64,000 bases of DNA from Citrobacter freundii (GCF_011077955.1 NZ_JAALBX010000003.1:310001-374000), one strand, 5' to 3'; counted from the first letter of the stretch, positions 19,583 to 32,188 are shown. Notes: generated by a model from the letters alone, not told the origin. A program made the numbers and translations.

Positions 19583-19598
19583 ATGATCGTGCGATCAT
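19583..19598. promoter_or_regulatory. 16-bp palindrome in the yhgN-asd intergenic region
   Basis: ATGATCG-TG-CGATCAT is a perfect 7-2-7 inverted repeat. It is 103 bases before the asd start and 55 bases from the yhgN start. It could be an operator for a dimeric repressor or a small hairpin; no assigned binder. Confidence 0.4.
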
Positions 19599-19701
19599 TG
19601 ATTTATTTCACTTGCGACTTTAGCTGCATTTTGTAAGGTGAAAGGATGTCCGGTTTCCCCGGCACGCATAACACGCACACACCTCGCAGGAATAATTCGC
19701 T

Positions 19702-20808
19702 ATGAAAAATGTTGGTTTTATCGGCTGGCGCGGAATGGTTGGCTCCGTACTCATGCAACGCATGGTCGAAGAGCGCGATTTTGACACCATTCGTCCCGTC
19801 TTCTTCTCCACTTCCCAGCTTGGGCAGGCCGCGCCTTCCTTTGGTGGCCACCAGGGCGGCACGCTTCAGGATGCGTATTCTATCGACGCGTTAAAAGCGC
19901 TGGATATCATCGTCACGTGCCAGGGCGGCGATTATACCAACGAAATTTATCCAAAACTGCGAGAAAGTGGTTGGCAAGGATACTGGATTGATGCCGCGTC
20001 GTCGCTGCGCATGAAAGATGATGCCATCATTATTCTGGATCCCGTTAACCAACACGTTATTACAGAGGGATTAAATAACGGCGTGAAGGCATTTGTCGGC
20101 GGCAACTGTACCGTTAGCCTGATGCTGATGTCGCTCGGCGGCTTGTTTGCGCAAAATCTGGTGGAGTGGGTGTCGGTGGCGACCTATCAGGCGGCATCCG
20201 GCGGCGGCGCGCGCCATATGCGTGAATTGCTGGCGCAAATGGGGCAACTGTATAACGGCGTGGCGGGCGAGCTTGCCGACCCGGCGTCCGCAATTTTGGA
20301 TATCGAACGTAAAGTGACCGCGTTGACCCGCAGCGGCCAGCTTCCGGTTGATAACTTTGGCGTACCGCTGGCGGGTAGCCTGATTCCGTGGATTGATAAG
20401 CAACTGGATAACGGTCAGACGCGCGAAGAGTGGAAGGGTCAGGCTGAAACCAACAAGATCCTTGGCACCTCGTCCATCATTCCCGTGGATGGGTTATGCG
20501 TCCGTGTCGGCGCGCTGCGCTGCCACAGCCAGGCTTTCACTATTAAACTGAAAAAAGATGTTTCGCTCTCCTCCATTGAGGAAATGCTAGCGACGCACAA
20601 CGACTGGGTGAAAGTCGTGCCGAATGACCGCGATATTACCGTGCGTGAACTGACCCCGGCGGCGGTGACCGGCACGTTGTCTACCCCGGTAGGACGTCTG
20701 CGTAAGCTCAATATGGGCCCGGAATATTTGTCCGCCTTTACGGTCGGCGACCAGCTATTGTGGGGCGCCGCAGAGCCGCTTCGTCGAATTTTGCGACAGT
20801 TAGCGTAA
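19702..20808 (+). CDS. asd: Aspartate-semialdehyde dehydrogenase
   Basis: Reduces beta-aspartyl phosphate to aspartate semialdehyde with NADPH, the branch point to diaminopimelate/lysine, threonine and methionine. 368 residues. NADP-binding start [20 protein letters not shown]; catalytic C136 in [11 protein letters not shown]; substrate region [13 protein letters not shown]; catalytic histidine in [12 protein letters not shown]. Monocistronic, with its own terminator at 20824. Confidence 0.97.
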   Translation: MKNVGFIGWRGMVGSVLMQRMVEERDFDTIRPVFFSTSQLGQAAPSFGGHQGGTLQDAYSIDALKALDIIVTCQGGDYTNEIYPKLRESGWQGYWIDAASSLRMKDDAIIILDPVNQHVITEGLNNGVKAFVGGNCTVSLMLMSLGGLFAQNLVEWVSVATYQAASGGGARHMRELLAQMGQLYNGVAGELADPASAILDIERKVTALTRSGQLPVDNFGVPLAGSLIPWIDKQLDNGQTREEWKGQAETNKILGTSSIIPVDGLCVRVGALRCHSQAFTIKLKKDVSLSSIEEMLATHNDWVKVVPNDRDITVRELTPAAVTGTLSTPVGRLRKLNMGPEYLSAFTVGDQLLWGAAEPLRRILRQLA

Positions 20809-20823
20809 CAAAATGTCACAACA

Positions 20824-20849
20824 GGAGCGTAGAAACGCTCCTTTTTTTT
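20824..20849 (+). terminator. Terminator after asd
   Basis: GGAGCGT (20824-20830) pairs with ACGCTCC (20835-20841), followed by eight T. Confidence 0.93.
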
Positions 20850-21068
20850 GACCCATTCAAATGAAAATGCGTTTGTTGCAATTTTTCTGATGAGTGATTT
20901 AAGACCTTGGCTATGCTTATGGTTCGAGTGGTTTTACACCGCAAACATGATAGGTGGGAACGATCGGCCAAAGGATGATCTCGTGGCTGTGTTCGTTCAG
21001 GTCAAGATAAGTATCGCTGCCTGGCGCGCTTGCGTCAGGTGATACACAAATAACAGGATGACGAAACC

Positions 21069-23255
21069 ATGTCTGATCGCATCGATAGAGACGTGATTAA
21101 TGCGCTGATAGCAGGCCATTTCGCGGATCCTTTTTCCGTACTAGGCATGCATAAAACAGAAGCCGGGCTGGAAGTCCGCGCGCTGTTGCCTGACGCCACT
21201 GAAGTGTGGGTCATTGAACCGAAAACCGGCCGTAAAGTCGGTAAGCTGGAATGTCTTGATTCCCGCGGTTTCTTTAGCGGCGTGTTGGCGCGCCGTAAAA
21301 ATCCTTTCCGCTACCAACTGGCGGTGCTGTGGCACGGTCAGCAAAACCTGATTGACGATCCTTATCGCTTTGGGCCGTTGCTCCAGGAGATGGATGCGTG
21401 GTTATTGTCAGAAGGCACTCATCAACGCCCTTACGAATCCCTTGGCGCTCACGCGCAGACAATGGATGGCGTGACGGGTACGCGTTTTACGCTGTGGGCG
21501 CCGAATGCGCGCCGTGTTTCTGTCGTCGGCCAGTTTAACTACTGGGATGGGCGTCGCCACCCGATGCGCTTTCGTAAAGAGAGCGGCATTTGGGAACTCT
21601 TTATCCCCGGCGCGCATAACGGCCAGCTCTATAAATTTGAGCTTATCGACGCCAACGGTCATTTGCGCATTAAAGCCGACCCGTATGCGTTTGAATCGCA
21701 AATGCGCCCGGACACCGCTTCAATGATTTGCGGTCTGCCAGAAAAAACGACACTCACGCCAGAACGGCAAAATGCCAACAGGCTGAATGCGCCTATCTCG
21801 ATTTACGAAGTGCATTTAGGCTCCTGGCGGCGTCACACCGATGATAATTTCTGGTTGAGCTATCGCGAACTGGCTGAACAGCTGGTGCCCTATGTCAAAG
21901 AGATGGGCTTTACCCATATTGAACTGATGCCGATTAGCGAGCATCCGTTTGATGGCAGTTGGGGTTACCAGCCGGTTGGAATGTATGCTCCGACCCGTCG
22001 TTTCGGTACGCGTGATGATTTTAAATATTTTGTCGATGCGGTACACGCCGCCGGGTTAAACATCATCCTGGACTGGGTGCCAGGGCATTTCCCGAGCGAT
22101 GAATTTGGTCTGGCGAACTTTGACGGCACGGCGCTGTACGAGCACAGCGATCCGCGTGAAGGTTATCACCAGGACTGGAATACGCTGATTTATAACTACG
22201 GTCGTCGCGAAGTCAGCAACTATCTGGTCGGCAACGCCTTGTACTGGACCGAGCGTTTCGGCATTGATGCGCTGCGCGTAGACGCGGTGGCCTCGATGAT
22301 TTACCGCGATTACAGCCGTGCCGAAGGGGAGTGGATCCCGAACGAATTTGGCGGTCGCGAAAATCTTGAGGCGATTGAGTTCCTGCGTAATACCAACCGG
22401 ATTATCGGCGAGCAAGTGCCAGGCGCGGTGACGATGGCGGAAGAGTCCACAGACTTCCCGGGCGTGTCGCGTCCACCGTCAACGGGTGGACTGGGATTCT
22501 GGTTCAAATGGAACTTGGGCTGGATGCATGACACCCTCGATTACATGAAGCTCGACCCTATTTATCGTCAATACCATCACGACAAAATGACCTTCGGGAT
22601 GGTTTACAACTACACCGAAAACTTTGTGTTGCCGCTATCGCACGATGAAGTGGTACACGGCAAGAAATCCATTCTCGATCGTATGCCTGGCGATGCATGG
22701 CAAAAATTCGCCAACCTGCGCGCCTATTACGGCTGGATGTGGGCTTTCCCTGGCAAAAAATTGCTGTTTATGGGCAACGAATTCGCACAGGGCCGCGAGT
22801 GGAACCATGACACGAGCCTTGACTGGCATCTGCTTGAAGGCGGCGACAACTGGCATCACGGTGTCCAGCGTCTGGTGCGTGACCTGAACCATACCTATCG
22901 CCAGCATAAAGCCATGTACGAGATGGATTTTGATCCGTACGGCTTTGAATGGCTGGTCGTGGAAGATAAAGCGAACTCCGTGTTCGTGTTCACGCGTCGC
23001 GATAGCGAAGGCAATGAAATCATCGTCGCGGCGAACTTTACGCCGGTTCCGCGCTATGAATACCGCTTCGGCGTTAATCAGCCAGGCCGCTGGCACGAAG
23101 TGTTGAATACCGATTCCATTCACTATCATGGCAGCAATACCGGTAATGGCGGCACTGTGCATACCGATGCGATCCCAAGCCATGGCCGTGATAACTCTCT
23201 GAGCATTACCATTCCGCCGCTGGCGACGATCTGGCTGGTGAGGGAGGGTGAATGA
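21069..23255 (+). CDS. glgB: 1,4-alpha-glucan branching enzyme
   Basis: Makes alpha-1,6 branches in glycogen. 728 residues: two N-terminal carbohydrate/early-set domains (to about 225), then a GH13 barrel. GH13 regions visible are DWVPGHFP, the nucleophile Asp in [11 protein letters not shown], the acid Glu in [11 protein letters not shown], and the third acid in [12 protein letters not shown]. An AGGATG site lies just before ATG 21069. The 220-base leader carries no gene. The stop overlaps glgX (ATGA), starting the glgBXCAP run. Confidence 0.97.
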   Translation: MSDRIDRDVINALIAGHFADPFSVLGMHKTEAGLEVRALLPDATEVWVIEPKTGRKVGKLECLDSRGFFSGVLARRKNPFRYQLAVLWHGQQNLIDDPYRFGPLLQEMDAWLLSEGTHQRPYESLGAHAQTMDGVTGTRFTLWAPNARRVSVVGQFNYWDGRRHPMRFRKESGIWELFIPGAHNGQLYKFELIDANGHLRIKADPYAFESQMRPDTASMICGLPEKTTLTPERQNANRLNAPISIYEVHLGSWRRHTDDNFWLSYRELAEQLVPYVKEMGFTHIELMPISEHPFDGSWGYQPVGMYAPTRRFGTRDDFKYFVDAVHAAGLNIILDWVPGHFPSDEFGLANFDGTALYEHSDPREGYHQDWNTLIYNYGRREVSNYLVGNALYWTERFGIDALRVDAVASMIYRDYSRAEGEWIPNEFGGRENLEAIEFLRNTNRIIGEQVPGAVTMAEESTDFPGVSRPPSTGGLGFWFKWNLGWMHDTLDYMKLDPIYRQYHHDKMTFGMVYNYTENFVLPLSHDEVVHGKKSILDRMPGDAWQKFANLRAYYGWMWAFPGKKLLFMGNEFAQGREWNHDTSLDWHLLEGGDNWHHGVQRLVRDLNHTYRQHKAMYEMDFDPYGFEWLVVEDKANSVFVFTRRDSEGNEIIVAANFTPVPRYEYRFGVNQPGRWHEVLNTDSIHYHGSNTGNGGTVHTDAIPSHGRDNSLSITIPPLATIWLVREGE

Positions 23256-25234
23256 GCCTGTTGTCGACAGGAAATCCGACGCCGCTCGGCGCGCATTTTG
23301 ACGGAAAAGGCGTAAATTTTACGCTTTTTTCCGCACACGCAGAGAAAGTTGAGCTTTGCTTGTTCGACGACGAAGGCAATGAGCAACGCTTCGATATGCC
23401 CGGACGTACCGGGGATATCTGGCATGGCTATGCACCCAATGTTCATCCAGGGCAGCGTTACGGTTACCGGATTCATGGACCCTGGCAGCCGACTCAGGGG
23501 CATCGTTTTAATCCTGCTAAGTTGCTGCTGGACCCCTGCGCTCGCGCCGTAGAAGGCGATATAGAAGATTCACCGTTGATGCATGGCGGCTACCACGAGC
23601 CCGATCATCATGACAGCGCGTCGGTTGCGCCAAAAGGCCTCGTCGTCCATGACTACTATGACTGGGAAGACGATAAATCACCGGCTACGCCCTGGGGCGA
23701 GACGGTGATTTATGAAGCACACGTGCGTGGCCTGACGCAACTTCATCCGCACATTCCGGTCGCTATGCGCGGCACGTATAGCGCGCTCGGCCATCCGGTA
23801 ATGATCGACTACTTCAAACGCTTAGGCATAACCGCGCTGGAATTATTACCGGTTGCCAACTTTGCCAATGAGCCGCGGCTTCAGCGCCTGGGGTTAACCA
23901 ATTACTGGGGATACAACCCCTTTGCCTTATGGTGCGTTTCGCCACGTTATGCGATTAATCAGGATGTTAGCGCGGCGCTCAATGAGTTTCGTGATGCGGT
24001 AAAAGCGCTGCACAGCGCCGGTATTGAAGTCATTCTCGATATTGTATTGAACCACACCGCCGAGATTGATGAAGAAGGCCCGACCTTTTCCATGCGCGGA
24101 ATTGATAACCGTAGCTATTATTGGTTACAGGACAATGGCGAGAATTTTAACTGGACGGGTTGCGGCAACACCGTGAATTTGAGCAATCCCGGCGTGGTGG
24201 ATTTTGCCCTTGGCTGCCTCAAATTCTGGGTAGAAGCGTGTCATGTTGATGGCTTCCGTTTTGATCTCGCGTCAGTCATGGGTAGAACCCCGGAATTTCG
24301 TCGGGATGCGCCGCTGTTTGAGGCGATTCGCCGGGATCCGGTGCTGTCGAAAGTGAAGCTTATCGCAGAGCCCTGGGATATCGGGGCTGGCGGCTACCAG
24401 GTTGGCAATTATCCCCCGCTGTTTGCCGAGTGGAATGATCATTTCCGCGACGGGATGCGGCGCTTCTGGCTGCATCAGGATTTATCGTTAGGCGGCTTCG
24501 CCTGCCGGTTCGCGGGGTCAAGCGACATGTTTCGCGATGACGGGCGTCCGCCTTCCGCCAGCATTAATTTAATCACCGCCCATGATGGTTTTACGCTGCG
24601 TGACTGCGTGAGTTTCGACCAAAAACACAACGAAGCCAACGGCGAAGATAATCAGGACGGGACGGCCAATAACTTCAGCTATAACCATGGCTTTGAAGGG
24701 CTGGAAGCGAGTCAACCTGTCAAAGAGCGGCGGCGTGACAGCATGCATGCGCTGCTCACTACGTTATTGCTTTCTCAGGGCACGCCGATGCTGCTGGCCG
24801 GTGATGAACACGGGCATAGCCAACACGGTAATAACAATGCCTATTGCCAGGATAACAAGCTGACCTGGCTTGACTGGGCAAAAGGCCATGACGGTTTAGT
24901 TACTTTTACCGCGGCGTTAATTCATCTGCGCAAGCGTATTCCGGCACTCACCGCGAATCGCTGGTGGGATGAAGGTGATACCAACGTTCGCTGGTTGAAT
25001 CGAGAGGGGCAACCTCTCCGGGCTGATGAATGGCAAGGTGGGCCGCATTATTTGCAGATCCAGCTTTCCGAGCATTGGCTTATCGCGATCAATGCAACCG
25101 ATGCGGTGTCAGAGATCGTTTTACCCGAAGGGGAATGGCGTGCTATCCCCCCATTTGCCGGAGAGGACAATCCGGTAGTAATGGCTGTATGGCATGGGCC
25201 AGCGCACGGAGTGTGCGTATTCCAAAAGTCATAA
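23252..25234 (+). CDS. glgX: Glycogen debranching enzyme GlgX
   Basis: Isoamylase-type enzyme that removes the short branches left by glycogen phosphorylase. 660 residues: early-set domain (residues about 8-110), then a GH13 core with [24 protein letters not shown] (nucleophile), IAEPWDIG (acid) and [14 protein letters not shown]. Translationally coupled to glgB by ATGA; 15 bases separate it from glgC. Confidence 0.97.
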   Translation: MSLLSTGNPTPLGAHFDGKGVNFTLFSAHAEKVELCLFDDEGNEQRFDMPGRTGDIWHGYAPNVHPGQRYGYRIHGPWQPTQGHRFNPAKLLLDPCARAVEGDIEDSPLMHGGYHEPDHHDSASVAPKGLVVHDYYDWEDDKSPATPWGETVIYEAHVRGLTQLHPHIPVAMRGTYSALGHPVMIDYFKRLGITALELLPVANFANEPRLQRLGLTNYWGYNPFALWCVSPRYAINQDVSAALNEFRDAVKALHSAGIEVILDIVLNHTAEIDEEGPTFSMRGIDNRSYYWLQDNGENFNWTGCGNTVNLSNPGVVDFALGCLKFWVEACHVDGFRFDLASVMGRTPEFRRDAPLFEAIRRDPVLSKVKLIAEPWDIGAGGYQVGNYPPLFAEWNDHFRDGMRRFWLHQDLSLGGFACRFAGSSDMFRDDGRPPSASINLITAHDGFTLRDCVSFDQKHNEANGEDNQDGTANNFSYNHGFEGLEASQPVKERRRDSMHALLTTLLLSQGTPMLLAGDEHGHSQHGNNNAYCQDNKLTWLDWAKGHDGLVTFTAALIHLRKRIPALTANRWWDEGDTNVRWLNREGQPLRADEWQGGPHYLQIQLSEHWLIAINATDAVSEIVLPEGEWRAIPPFAGEDNPVVMAVWHGPAHGVCVFQKS

Positions 25235-25249
25235 TAAAAGGAGTCAGTC

Positions 25250-26533
25250 ATGGTTAGATTTGAAAAGAACGATCCTCTGATGTTAGCGCGACAACTGCCC
25301 CTAAAATCAGTCGCTTTGATTCTGGCTGGTGGCCGTGGCACTCGTCTTAAAGACTTGACCACTACGCGTGCTAAACCTGCGGTCCACTTTGGTGGGAAAT
25401 TCCGTATTATCGATTTTGCGCTGTCCAACTGCCTGAACTCGGGCATTCGTCGGATTGGCGTTATTACCCAGTATCAGTCCCACACGCTGGTCCAGCATAT
25501 CCAGCGCGGCTGGTCATTTTTTAGCGAAGAGATGAATGAGTTTGTCGATTTGCTTCCGGCCCAGCAACGTGTTCATGGTGAAAACTGGTATCGGGGCACG
25601 GCGGATGCGGTCACCCAGAACCTCGATATTATTCGGCGCTATGGCGCGGAATATATCGTCATTTTGGCCGGGGACCACATTTATAAGCAAGACTACTCAC
25701 GCATGCTGATCGACCATGTGGAGAAAGGGGCGTGCTGTACCGTGGCATGTATGCCGGTACCGAAAGCGGAAGCGACGGCGTTTGGCGTTATTGATGTCGA
25801 TGAAAACGACAAAATTATTGATTTTGTTGAAAAACCGGCCGATCCGCCGACAATGCCGAACGACCCGACTAAGTCCCTGGCCAGTATGGGGATTTACGTC
25901 TTTGATGCCGAGTATCTGTATAAATTGCTGGAAGAGGATGATAACGATCCCAACTCCAGTCACGATTTTGGTAAAGATATTCTGCCTAAATTAACGGCGG
26001 CCGGAGAGGCGTATGCGCACCCGTTCCCGCTCTCTTGCGTCCAGTCCGATCCTAATGCAGAGCCCTACTGGCGCGATGTTGGGACGCTTGAAGCTTACTG
26101 GAAAGCTAACCTCGATCTTGCCTCTGTCACGCCGGAACTGGACATGTACGATCGCGATTGGCCAATTCGTACCCACATGGAACCGCTGCCGCCTGCTAAA
26201 TTTGTACAGGATCGATCCGGCAGCCATGGTATGACCCTGAACTCGCTGGTATCCGGCGGATGCATTATTTCCGGCTCGGTGGTGGTGCAGTCCGTTCTGT
26301 TCCCCAGAGTCCGGGTAAATTCATTTTGTAATATTGATTCTTCAGTATTGTTGCCAGACGTCTGGATTGGCCGTTCGTGCCGTCTGCGTCGCTGCATTAT
26401 TGACCGTGCCTGCGTTATCCCTGAAGGTATGGTAATTGGCGAAAACGCTGAAGAAGATGCTCGCCGGTTCTATCGCTCCGAAGAAGGAATTGTTTTGGTC
26501 ACGCGCGAGATGCTCAAGAAACTGGAAGGGTAA
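25250..26533 (+). CDS. glgC: Glucose-1-phosphate adenylyltransferase
   Basis: ADP-glucose pyrophosphorylase, the allosteric control step of bacterial glycogen synthesis. 427 residues. N-terminal nucleotidyltransferase with [15 protein letters not shown] and the activator-site lysine region [30 protein letters not shown] and FVEKPA in the catalytic core; a C-terminal left-handed beta-helix ([12 protein letters not shown] onward). The C-terminus (KKLEG) is a few residues shorter than the E. coli one I recall. AAAGGAG is positioned well before ATG 25250. Unlike K-12, where glgA follows almost directly, 93 bases with two hairpins separate it from glgA. Confidence 0.97.
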   Translation: MVRFEKNDPLMLARQLPLKSVALILAGGRGTRLKDLTTTRAKPAVHFGGKFRIIDFALSNCLNSGIRRIGVITQYQSHTLVQHIQRGWSFFSEEMNEFVDLLPAQQRVHGENWYRGTADAVTQNLDIIRRYGAEYIVILAGDHIYKQDYSRMLIDHVEKGACCTVACMPVPKAEATAFGVIDVDENDKIIDFVEKPADPPTMPNDPTKSLASMGIYVFDAEYLYKLLEEDDNDPNSSHDFGKDILPKLTAAGEAYAHPFPLSCVQSDPNAEPYWRDVGTLEAYWKANLDLASVTPELDMYDRDWPIRTHMEPLPPAKFVQDRSGSHGMTLNSLVSGGCIISGSVVVQSVLFPRVRVNSFCNIDSSVLLPDVWIGRSCRLRRCIIDRACVIPEGMVIGENAEEDARRFYRSEEGIVLVTREMLKKLEG

Positions 26534-26546
26534 CTGCGCAAGGAAA

Positions 26547-26604
26547 AACCGTGCGGCAGTGCGCCGCGCGGTTAAATTTCGCGTTTGGCGCGCTCTTTCG
26601 CGCC
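26547..26604 (+). repeat. Two hairpins in the glgC-glgA spacer
   Basis: First: AACCGTGCGGC (26547-26557) pairs with GCCGCGCGGTT (26563-26573), one wobble. Second: GGCGCG (26587-26592) pairs with CGCGCC (26599-26604). No T run follows either, so processing or stability elements are more likely than terminators. Confidence 0.6.
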
Positions 26605-26626
26605 GGGAAATTGAACGGGAGCCATA

Positions 26627-28060
26627 ATGCAGGTTTTACACGTATGTTCTGAAATGTTTCCGCTACTGAAGACAGGTGGTCTGGCGGATGTACTTGGTGC
26701 ATTGCCCGCCGCGCAGATTGCTGATGGTGTGGATACCCGCGTGCTGTTGCCCGCTTTCCCTGATATTCGACGTGGCGTTACCGATGCAAAACTTGTCGCC
26801 GAGCGCGATACGTTTGCCGGACCCGTCACCCTGCTATTTGGGCACTACAACGGCGTTGGCATCTATATGATTGATGCCCCGGAATTGTACGATCGTCCGG
26901 GCAGCCCTTATCACGATACTAACCAGTACGCTTACCCTGATAACGTTATTCGCTTTGCGCTATTAGGCTGGGCGGGTTGCGAAATGGCGTGTGGATTCGA
27001 TCCCTTCTGGAAACCAGATATTGTGCACGCGCATGACTGGCACGCCGGTCTTACGCCTGCCTATCTTGCGGCGCGCGGCAATCCGGCAAAGTCAGTGTTT
27101 ACGGTACACAACCTGGCATACCAGGGCATGTTCTATGCCCATCATATGAGTGAAATCGGCCTACCGGCGTGGTACTTCGATGTGAATGGCGTGGAGTTCA
27201 AGGGCCAAATCTCGTTTTTAAAAGCAGGCCTTTACTTTGCCGACCACATCACGGCGGTCAGCCCGACTTACGCCCGGGAAATTACCGAGCCGCAATATGC
27301 CTATGGCCTGGAAGGATTGCTGCAACAGCGTCATCGCGAAGGCAGACTGTCGGGCATCCTTAACGGCGTTGATGAGAACATCTGGGACCCGTCAACCGAC
27401 CTGCTCTTGTCTGCGCGATATAACCGCGATACGTTAGAAGACAAGGCCGAAAATAAGCGCCAACTGCAAGTGGCGATGGGATTGAAAGTAAACGACAAAA
27501 TCCCGCTGTTTGCTGTGGTGAGTCGCCTTACCAGCCAGAAAGGTCTCGATCTTGTGCTGGAAGCGCTGCCGGGCCTGCTTGAGCAGGGCGGGCAGTTAGC
27601 ATTACTTGGCGCGGGTGACGCGGTATTGCAGGAAGGATTCCTTGCCGCCGCTGCCGAACATCCGGGTCAGGTTGGGGTACAAATTGGTTATCACGAAGCA
27701 TTTTCGCACCGCATCATAGGCGGGGCAGACGTTATTCTGGTACCGAGCCGATTTGAACCTTGTGGATTAACGCAGCTTTACGGTTTGAAATACGGCACGT
27801 TGCCGCTGGTGCGCCGCACTGGTGGTTTAGCCGATACCGTATCAGACAGCTCGCTGGAAAATTTAGCCGATGGAATGGCCAGTGGTTTCGTGTTTGAAGA
27901 TAGTAATGCCTGGTCGCTGCTCCGCGCGATTCGGCGTGCTTTCGTGTTGTGGTCGCGTCCATCACTGTGGCGATTTGTTCAGCGTCAGGCGATGGCTATG
28001 GATTTTAGCTGGCACGTTGCGGCGAAGTCTTACCGCGAACTCTATCAACGCTTGATGTAA
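26627..28060 (+). CDS. glgA: Glycogen synthase
   Basis: Transfers glucose from ADP-glucose to glycogen (GT5). 477 residues. N-terminal ADP-glucose site [13 protein letters not shown] at residues 15-27; second conserved block [14 protein letters not shown]-terminal nucleotide-binding [23 protein letters not shown] and [15 protein letters not shown] lies upstream of ATG 26627. glgP follows 19 bases later. Confidence 0.97.
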   Translation: MQVLHVCSEMFPLLKTGGLADVLGALPAAQIADGVDTRVLLPAFPDIRRGVTDAKLVAERDTFAGPVTLLFGHYNGVGIYMIDAPELYDRPGSPYHDTNQYAYPDNVIRFALLGWAGCEMACGFDPFWKPDIVHAHDWHAGLTPAYLAARGNPAKSVFTVHNLAYQGMFYAHHMSEIGLPAWYFDVNGVEFKGQISFLKAGLYFADHITAVSPTYAREITEPQYAYGLEGLLQQRHREGRLSGILNGVDENIWDPSTDLLLSARYNRDTLEDKAENKRQLQVAMGLKVNDKIPLFAVVSRLTSQKGLDLVLEALPGLLEQGGQLALLGAGDAVLQEGFLAAAAEHPGQVGVQIGYHEAFSHRIIGGADVILVPSRFEPCGLTQLYGLKYGTLPLVRRTGGLADTVSDSSLENLADGMASGFVFEDSNAWSLLRAIRRAFVLWSRPSLWRFVQRQAMAMDFSWHVAAKSYRELYQRLM

Positions 28061-28079
28061 CTATCCAGGAATCACATTT

Positions 28080-30527
28080 ATGAATGCACCTTTTTCTTAT
28101 TCATCACCCACTGTCAGCGTTGAGGCGCTTAAGCATTCCATTGCTTACAAGCTGATGTTTACCATCGGTAAAGATCCGGCTATCGCCAATAAACATGAAT
28201 GGCTTAACGCAACATTATTTGCGGTAAGAGATCGCCTGGTTGAACGCTGGCTGCGCTCTAACCGTGCGCAACTTTCTCAGGAAATGCGCCAGGTTTACTA
28301 TCTTTCGATGGAATTCCTGATTGGCCGAACCCTTTCAAACGCGCTGCTTTCATTGGGTATTTACGATGATGTTAAAGATGCGTTGGATGAGATGGGGCTG
28401 GATCTCGAAGAGTTAATCGGTGAAGAAAACGACCCGGGCCTCGGTAACGGCGGCCTGGGACGACTCGCGGCCTGCTTCCTGGATTCACTGGCGACCCTGG
28501 GCTTACCCGGTCGCGGCTATGGCATCCGTTACGACTACGGTATGTTCCGGCAAAATATCGTCGACGGTCGCCAAAAAGAGTCGCCAGATTACTGGCTGGA
28601 ATACGGCAACCCGTGGGAGTTCAAACGCCATAACACCCGTTATAAAGTGCGTTTCGGCGGGCGTATTCAGCAGGAAGGCAAGAAAACCCGCTGGGTTGAA
28701 ACAGAGGAAATCCTGGCCGTCGCGTACGACCAGATTGTTCCCGGTTACGATACCGATGCCACCAACACACTGCGTTTGTGGAACGCTCAGGCAAGCAGTG
28801 AAATCAACCTGGGTAAATTCAATCAGGGCGACTACTTCGCGGCAGTGGAAGATAAAAACCACTCGGAAAACGTCTCCCGCGTGCTGTACCCGGATGATTC
28901 AACCTATTCCGGGCGTGAACTGCGTTTGCGGCAGGAGTATTTTCTGGTCTCGGCGACTATCCAGGATATCCTGAGCCGCCACTATCAGATGCACAAAACC
29001 TATGCCAATCTGGCGGATAAAATCGCGATTCACCTCAACGATACACATCCGGTTTTATCCATTCCGGAATTGATGCGCCTGTTGATTGATGAGCACAAAT
29101 TCGGCTGGGATGAAGCGTTTGAAGTCACCTGTCAGGTCTTCTCGTACACCAACCATACGCTGATGAGCGAAGCGCTGGAAAGCTGGCCTGTCGAGATGTT
29201 GGGCAAAATCCTGCCGCGCCATCTGCAAATCATTTTTGAGATCAACGACTACTTCCTGAAAACCGTTCAGGAGCAGTATCCAAACGACACGGCGTTGCTG
29301 AGCCGCGCCTCGATTATCGATGAATCCAACGGGCGTAAAGTGCGCATGGCGTGGCTGGCGGTGGTGGTCAGCCATAAAGTTAACGGCGTGTCTGAACTCC
29401 ACTCGAACCTGATGGTGCAGTCGCTGTTCGCGGATTTCGCCCGCATATTCCCGATGCGTTTTTGCAACGTTACCAACGGCGTGACGCCACGGCGCTGGCT
29501 GGCGCTGGCGAACCCGGCACTGTCTGAGGTGCTGGATAACAACATTGGTCGTAACTGGCGCACCGACTTAAGTCAGTTGAGTGAGTTGCAACAGCATATC
29601 GATTACCCGCTGGTGAATCAGGCTGTCCGTCAGGCTAAGCTTGAAAACAAAAAGCGGCTGGCGATTCTTATTGCCCAGCAGTTGGGTGTAGTCGTCAATC
29701 CGAAGGCGCTGTTTGATGTGCAGATTAAGCGCATCCACGAATACAAACGCCAGTTGATGAATGTGTTGCATGTCATCACGCGTTATAACCGCATCAAAGC
29801 CGATCCCACTGCCGACTGGGTACCGCGCGTGAATATTTTTGCCGGTAAGGCTGCCTCAGCGTATTACATGGCAAAACACATTATTCACCTGATCAACGAT
29901 GTGGCGGAGGTGATCAATAACGATCCCGAAGTGCGCGATCATCTGAAAGTGGTGTTTATCCCTAACTACAGTGTGAGCCTGGCCCAGGTGATCATCCCGG
30001 CAGCGGATCTTTCCGAGCAGATTTCTCTGGCCGGAACCGAAGCGTCTGGTACCAGTAATATGAAATTTGCGCTCAACGGCGCGCTGACTATTGGTACGCT
30101 GGACGGCGCGAACGTGGAGATGCTGGATCACGTGGGGGCGGAGAATATGTTTATCTTCGGCAACACAGCGGAACAGGTCGAACAATTGCGCCGTGACGGT
30201 TACAAACCGCGTGAATACTACGAGCAGGATGAAGAGTTGCATCAGGTGTTGACGCAGATTGGCACTGGTGTTTTCAGCCCGACTGAGGTGGGGCGCTACC
30301 GTGACCTGGTGGATTCCCTTATCAACTTTGGCGACCACTATCAGGTGCTGGCGGATTACCGCAGCTACGTGGATACCCAGGATAAAGTCGATGAGTTGTA
30401 CCGCCAGCCGGAGGCATGGTCGACCTGCGCGATGCAGAATATCGCTAACATGGGGTATTTCTCATCAGACCGGACGATTCAGGAATACGCGACAAACATC
30501 TGGAATATTAAACCGGTTCGCTTGTAA
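28080..30527 (+). CDS. glgP: Glycogen phosphorylase
   Basis: Releases glucose-1-phosphate from glycogen. 815 residues, GT35. The pyridoxal phosphate lysine sits in [19 protein letters not shown]; other phosphorylase blocks are [39 protein letters not shown] and [17 protein letters not shown]. Paralogue of malP at 37549 in the same window. Ends the glg operon at a shared terminator facing glpD. Confidence 0.97.
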   Translation: MNAPFSYSSPTVSVEALKHSIAYKLMFTIGKDPAIANKHEWLNATLFAVRDRLVERWLRSNRAQLSQEMRQVYYLSMEFLIGRTLSNALLSLGIYDDVKDALDEMGLDLEELIGEENDPGLGNGGLGRLAACFLDSLATLGLPGRGYGIRYDYGMFRQNIVDGRQKESPDYWLEYGNPWEFKRHNTRYKVRFGGRIQQEGKKTRWVETEEILAVAYDQIVPGYDTDATNTLRLWNAQASSEINLGKFNQGDYFAAVEDKNHSENVSRVLYPDDSTYSGRELRLRQEYFLVSATIQDILSRHYQMHKTYANLADKIAIHLNDTHPVLSIPELMRLLIDEHKFGWDEAFEVTCQVFSYTNHTLMSEALESWPVEMLGKILPRHLQIIFEINDYFLKTVQEQYPNDTALLSRASIIDESNGRKVRMAWLAVVVSHKVNGVSELHSNLMVQSLFADFARIFPMRFCNVTNGVTPRRWLALANPALSEVLDNNIGRNWRTDLSQLSELQQHIDYPLVNQAVRQAKLENKKRLAILIAQQLGVVVNPKALFDVQIKRIHEYKRQLMNVLHVITRYNRIKADPTADWVPRVNIFAGKAASAYYMAKHIIHLINDVAEVINNDPEVRDHLKVVFIPNYSVSLAQVIIPAADLSEQISLAGTEASGTSNMKFALNGALTIGTLDGANVEMLDHVGAENMFIFGNTAEQVEQLRRDGYKPREYYEQDEELHQVLTQIGTGVFSPTEVGRYRDLVDSLINFGDHYQVLADYRSYVDTQDKVDELYRQPEAWSTCAMQNIANMGYFSSDRTIQEYATNIWNIKPVRL

Positions 30528-30554
30528 TCGGGTTTATCACTACGCAACATAAAA

Positions 30555-30584
30555 AAACGGCGGATAATTTCCGCCGTTTTTCTT
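30555..30584. terminator. Bidirectional terminator between glgP and glpD
   Basis: AAACGGCGGA (30555-30564) pairs with TCCGCCGTTT (30570-30579). T runs follow on the plus strand and A runs precede, so it serves both convergent genes. Confidence 0.92.
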
Positions 30585-32090
30585 TTATGAGGCCAGGGAA
30601 AGTTCCTGACGAACATTTTTCGTCAGCCACATCGCCACTCGGGATTGCTGCTCGGCCGTGAGCCACATCCCTAATTTGGTACGACGCCACAGCGCGTCAT
30701 CCATCCGGCGCACCCATTCATGATCCACCAGGTAACGCAGCTCGGCTTCGTAGAGTTCGTGACCGAAATCTTCGCCCAGCTCTTCAATACTGCTGCTGGC
30801 GCCCAGAATGAGTTCACTGTTTGAACCGTAGGTACGCGCATAATGGCGCGCGAGTGATTCACTGATGAACGGATAACGACGACGCAGTTTCGCGGCGTAA
30901 TCGTCGCGATCGCCCGTTAATTCGCCCCCTGGCAGAATGCAGCTTTTCGTCCAGGCCGGCCCCATAGAAGGGTAGTAATTAGCCAGTTTCTCCAGCGCAT
31001 GTTCCGCAAGCTTACGATAAGTGGTCAGCTTGCCGCCAAATACCGACAACAGCGGCGCTTTGCCGTTTTCATCATGGATATCCAGCGTGTAATCGCGGGT
31101 GATCGCCTGCGGTGAATCGGATTCATCATCACACAGCGGGCGAACGCCTGAATAGGTCCACACGATGTCGTCACGGTTTAACTGCTTTTTAAAGTGCAGG
31201 TTATAGACCTTGAGCAGATAACTGATTTCGCTCTCATCAATGGTGACCTGTTTCGGATCGCCTTTGTACTCAACGTCAGTCGTACCAATGATTGAAAACT
31301 CATCCATCCACGGGATAACGAACACAATACGCTTATCTTCGTTTTGCAGGATATAGGCCTGCTTCTGTTGATGCACGCGCGGCACGACAATATGGCTGCC
31401 TTTGATAAGGCGAATGCCATAAGGCGAAGGCAGATGCAACCCATCGTCAAAGAAGTCTTTCACCCACGGGCCGGTAGCGTTAACCAGACCGCGCGCGCGC
31501 CAGGTGTAAGTTTTGCCGGTATCAATGTCCTGCGCTTCCACAACCCACAGACCGTTTTCACGCCGCGCCGAGGTCGCTTTGGTGCGGGTCATTACTTCGC
31601 CGCCTTTTTTCACGACCATTTGCGCATTGGCTAGCACCAGTCGGGCATCGTCGACCCAGCAGTCAGAATATTCGAATCCGCGCACGATCTCCGGTTTCAG
31701 CACCGAGTCAGCGCCAAAACGCAAACCGTGTGAGCGTGGCAGACTGGTGCGTTTGCCCAGATTATCGTACATAAACAACCCCGCGCGGATCATCCAGGCC
31801 GGGCGTAAATGCGGGCGATGCGGAAGACGAAAACGCATCGGGAACGCGATATGCGGCGCCATTTTAAGCAGTACTTCACGTTCAGCCAGCGCTTCGCTGA
31901 CTAAACGGAATTCGTAATGCTCAAGATAACGTAAACCGCCGTGGATCAGTTTCGAGCTGGCGGATGACGTGGCACAGGCCAAATCCTGCGCTTCCAGCAT
32001 CAGCACCGATAAACCGCGCCCCGCAGCATCCACCGCAATGCCTGCGCCGTTAATGCCTCCGCCTATCACAATCAGATCTTTGGTTTCCAT
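30585..32090 (-). CDS. glpD: Aerobic glycerol-3-phosphate dehydrogenase
   Basis: Membrane-associated FAD enzyme that oxidises sn-glycerol-3-phosphate to dihydroxyacetone phosphate and passes electrons to quinone. 501 residues as in E. coli. FAD motif DLIVIGGGINGAGIAVDAAGRG near residues 5-26; SSKLIHGGLRYLEH; C-terminal GGKLTTYRKLAE. ATG 32090 was chosen (METKDLIV) because AGAGG stands in position before it; the longer frame from 32105 adds only MQEAS. Metabolically linked to ugpBAECQ in this window. Divergent from glpEGR. Confidence 0.97.
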   Translation of the reverse strand: METKDLIVIGGGINGAGIAVDAAGRGLSVLMLEAQDLACATSSASSKLIHGGLRYLEHYEFRLVSEALAEREVLLKMAPHIAFPMRFRLPHRPHLRPAWMIRAGLFMYDNLGKRTSLPRSHGLRFGADSVLKPEIVRGFEYSDCWVDDARLVLANAQMVVKKGGEVMTRTKATSARRENGLWVVEAQDIDTGKTYTWRARGLVNATGPWVKDFFDDGLHLPSPYGIRLIKGSHIVVPRVHQQKQAYILQNEDKRIVFVIPWMDEFSIIGTTDVEYKGDPKQVTIDESEISYLLKVYNLHFKKQLNRDDIVWTYSGVRPLCDDESDSPQAITRDYTLDIHDENGKAPLLSVFGGKLTTYRKLAEHALEKLANYYPSMGPAWTKSCILPGGELTGDRDDYAAKLRRRYPFISESLARHYARTYGSNSELILGASSSIEELGEDFGHELYEAELRYLVDHEWVRRMDDALWRRTKLGMWLTAEQQSRVAMWLTKNVRQELSLAS

Positions 32091-32123
32091 GCTAGCCTCT
32101 TGCACTTTCGTTAAAGCTCAAAA

Positions 32124-32141
32124 ATGTTCGTTATCGCTCAT
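32124..32141. promoter_or_regulatory. GlpR operator upstream of glpD
   Basis: ATGTTCG-TTAT-CGCTCAT matches the GlpR palindrome ATGTTCG...CGAACAT with two mismatches in one arm. It is 34 bases before the glpD ATG on the minus strand. Confidence 0.7.
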
Positions 32142-32188
32142 AATAGCAAATATCCCGGTCGTTTGGTAACAACTAAAAAACATTTTCG

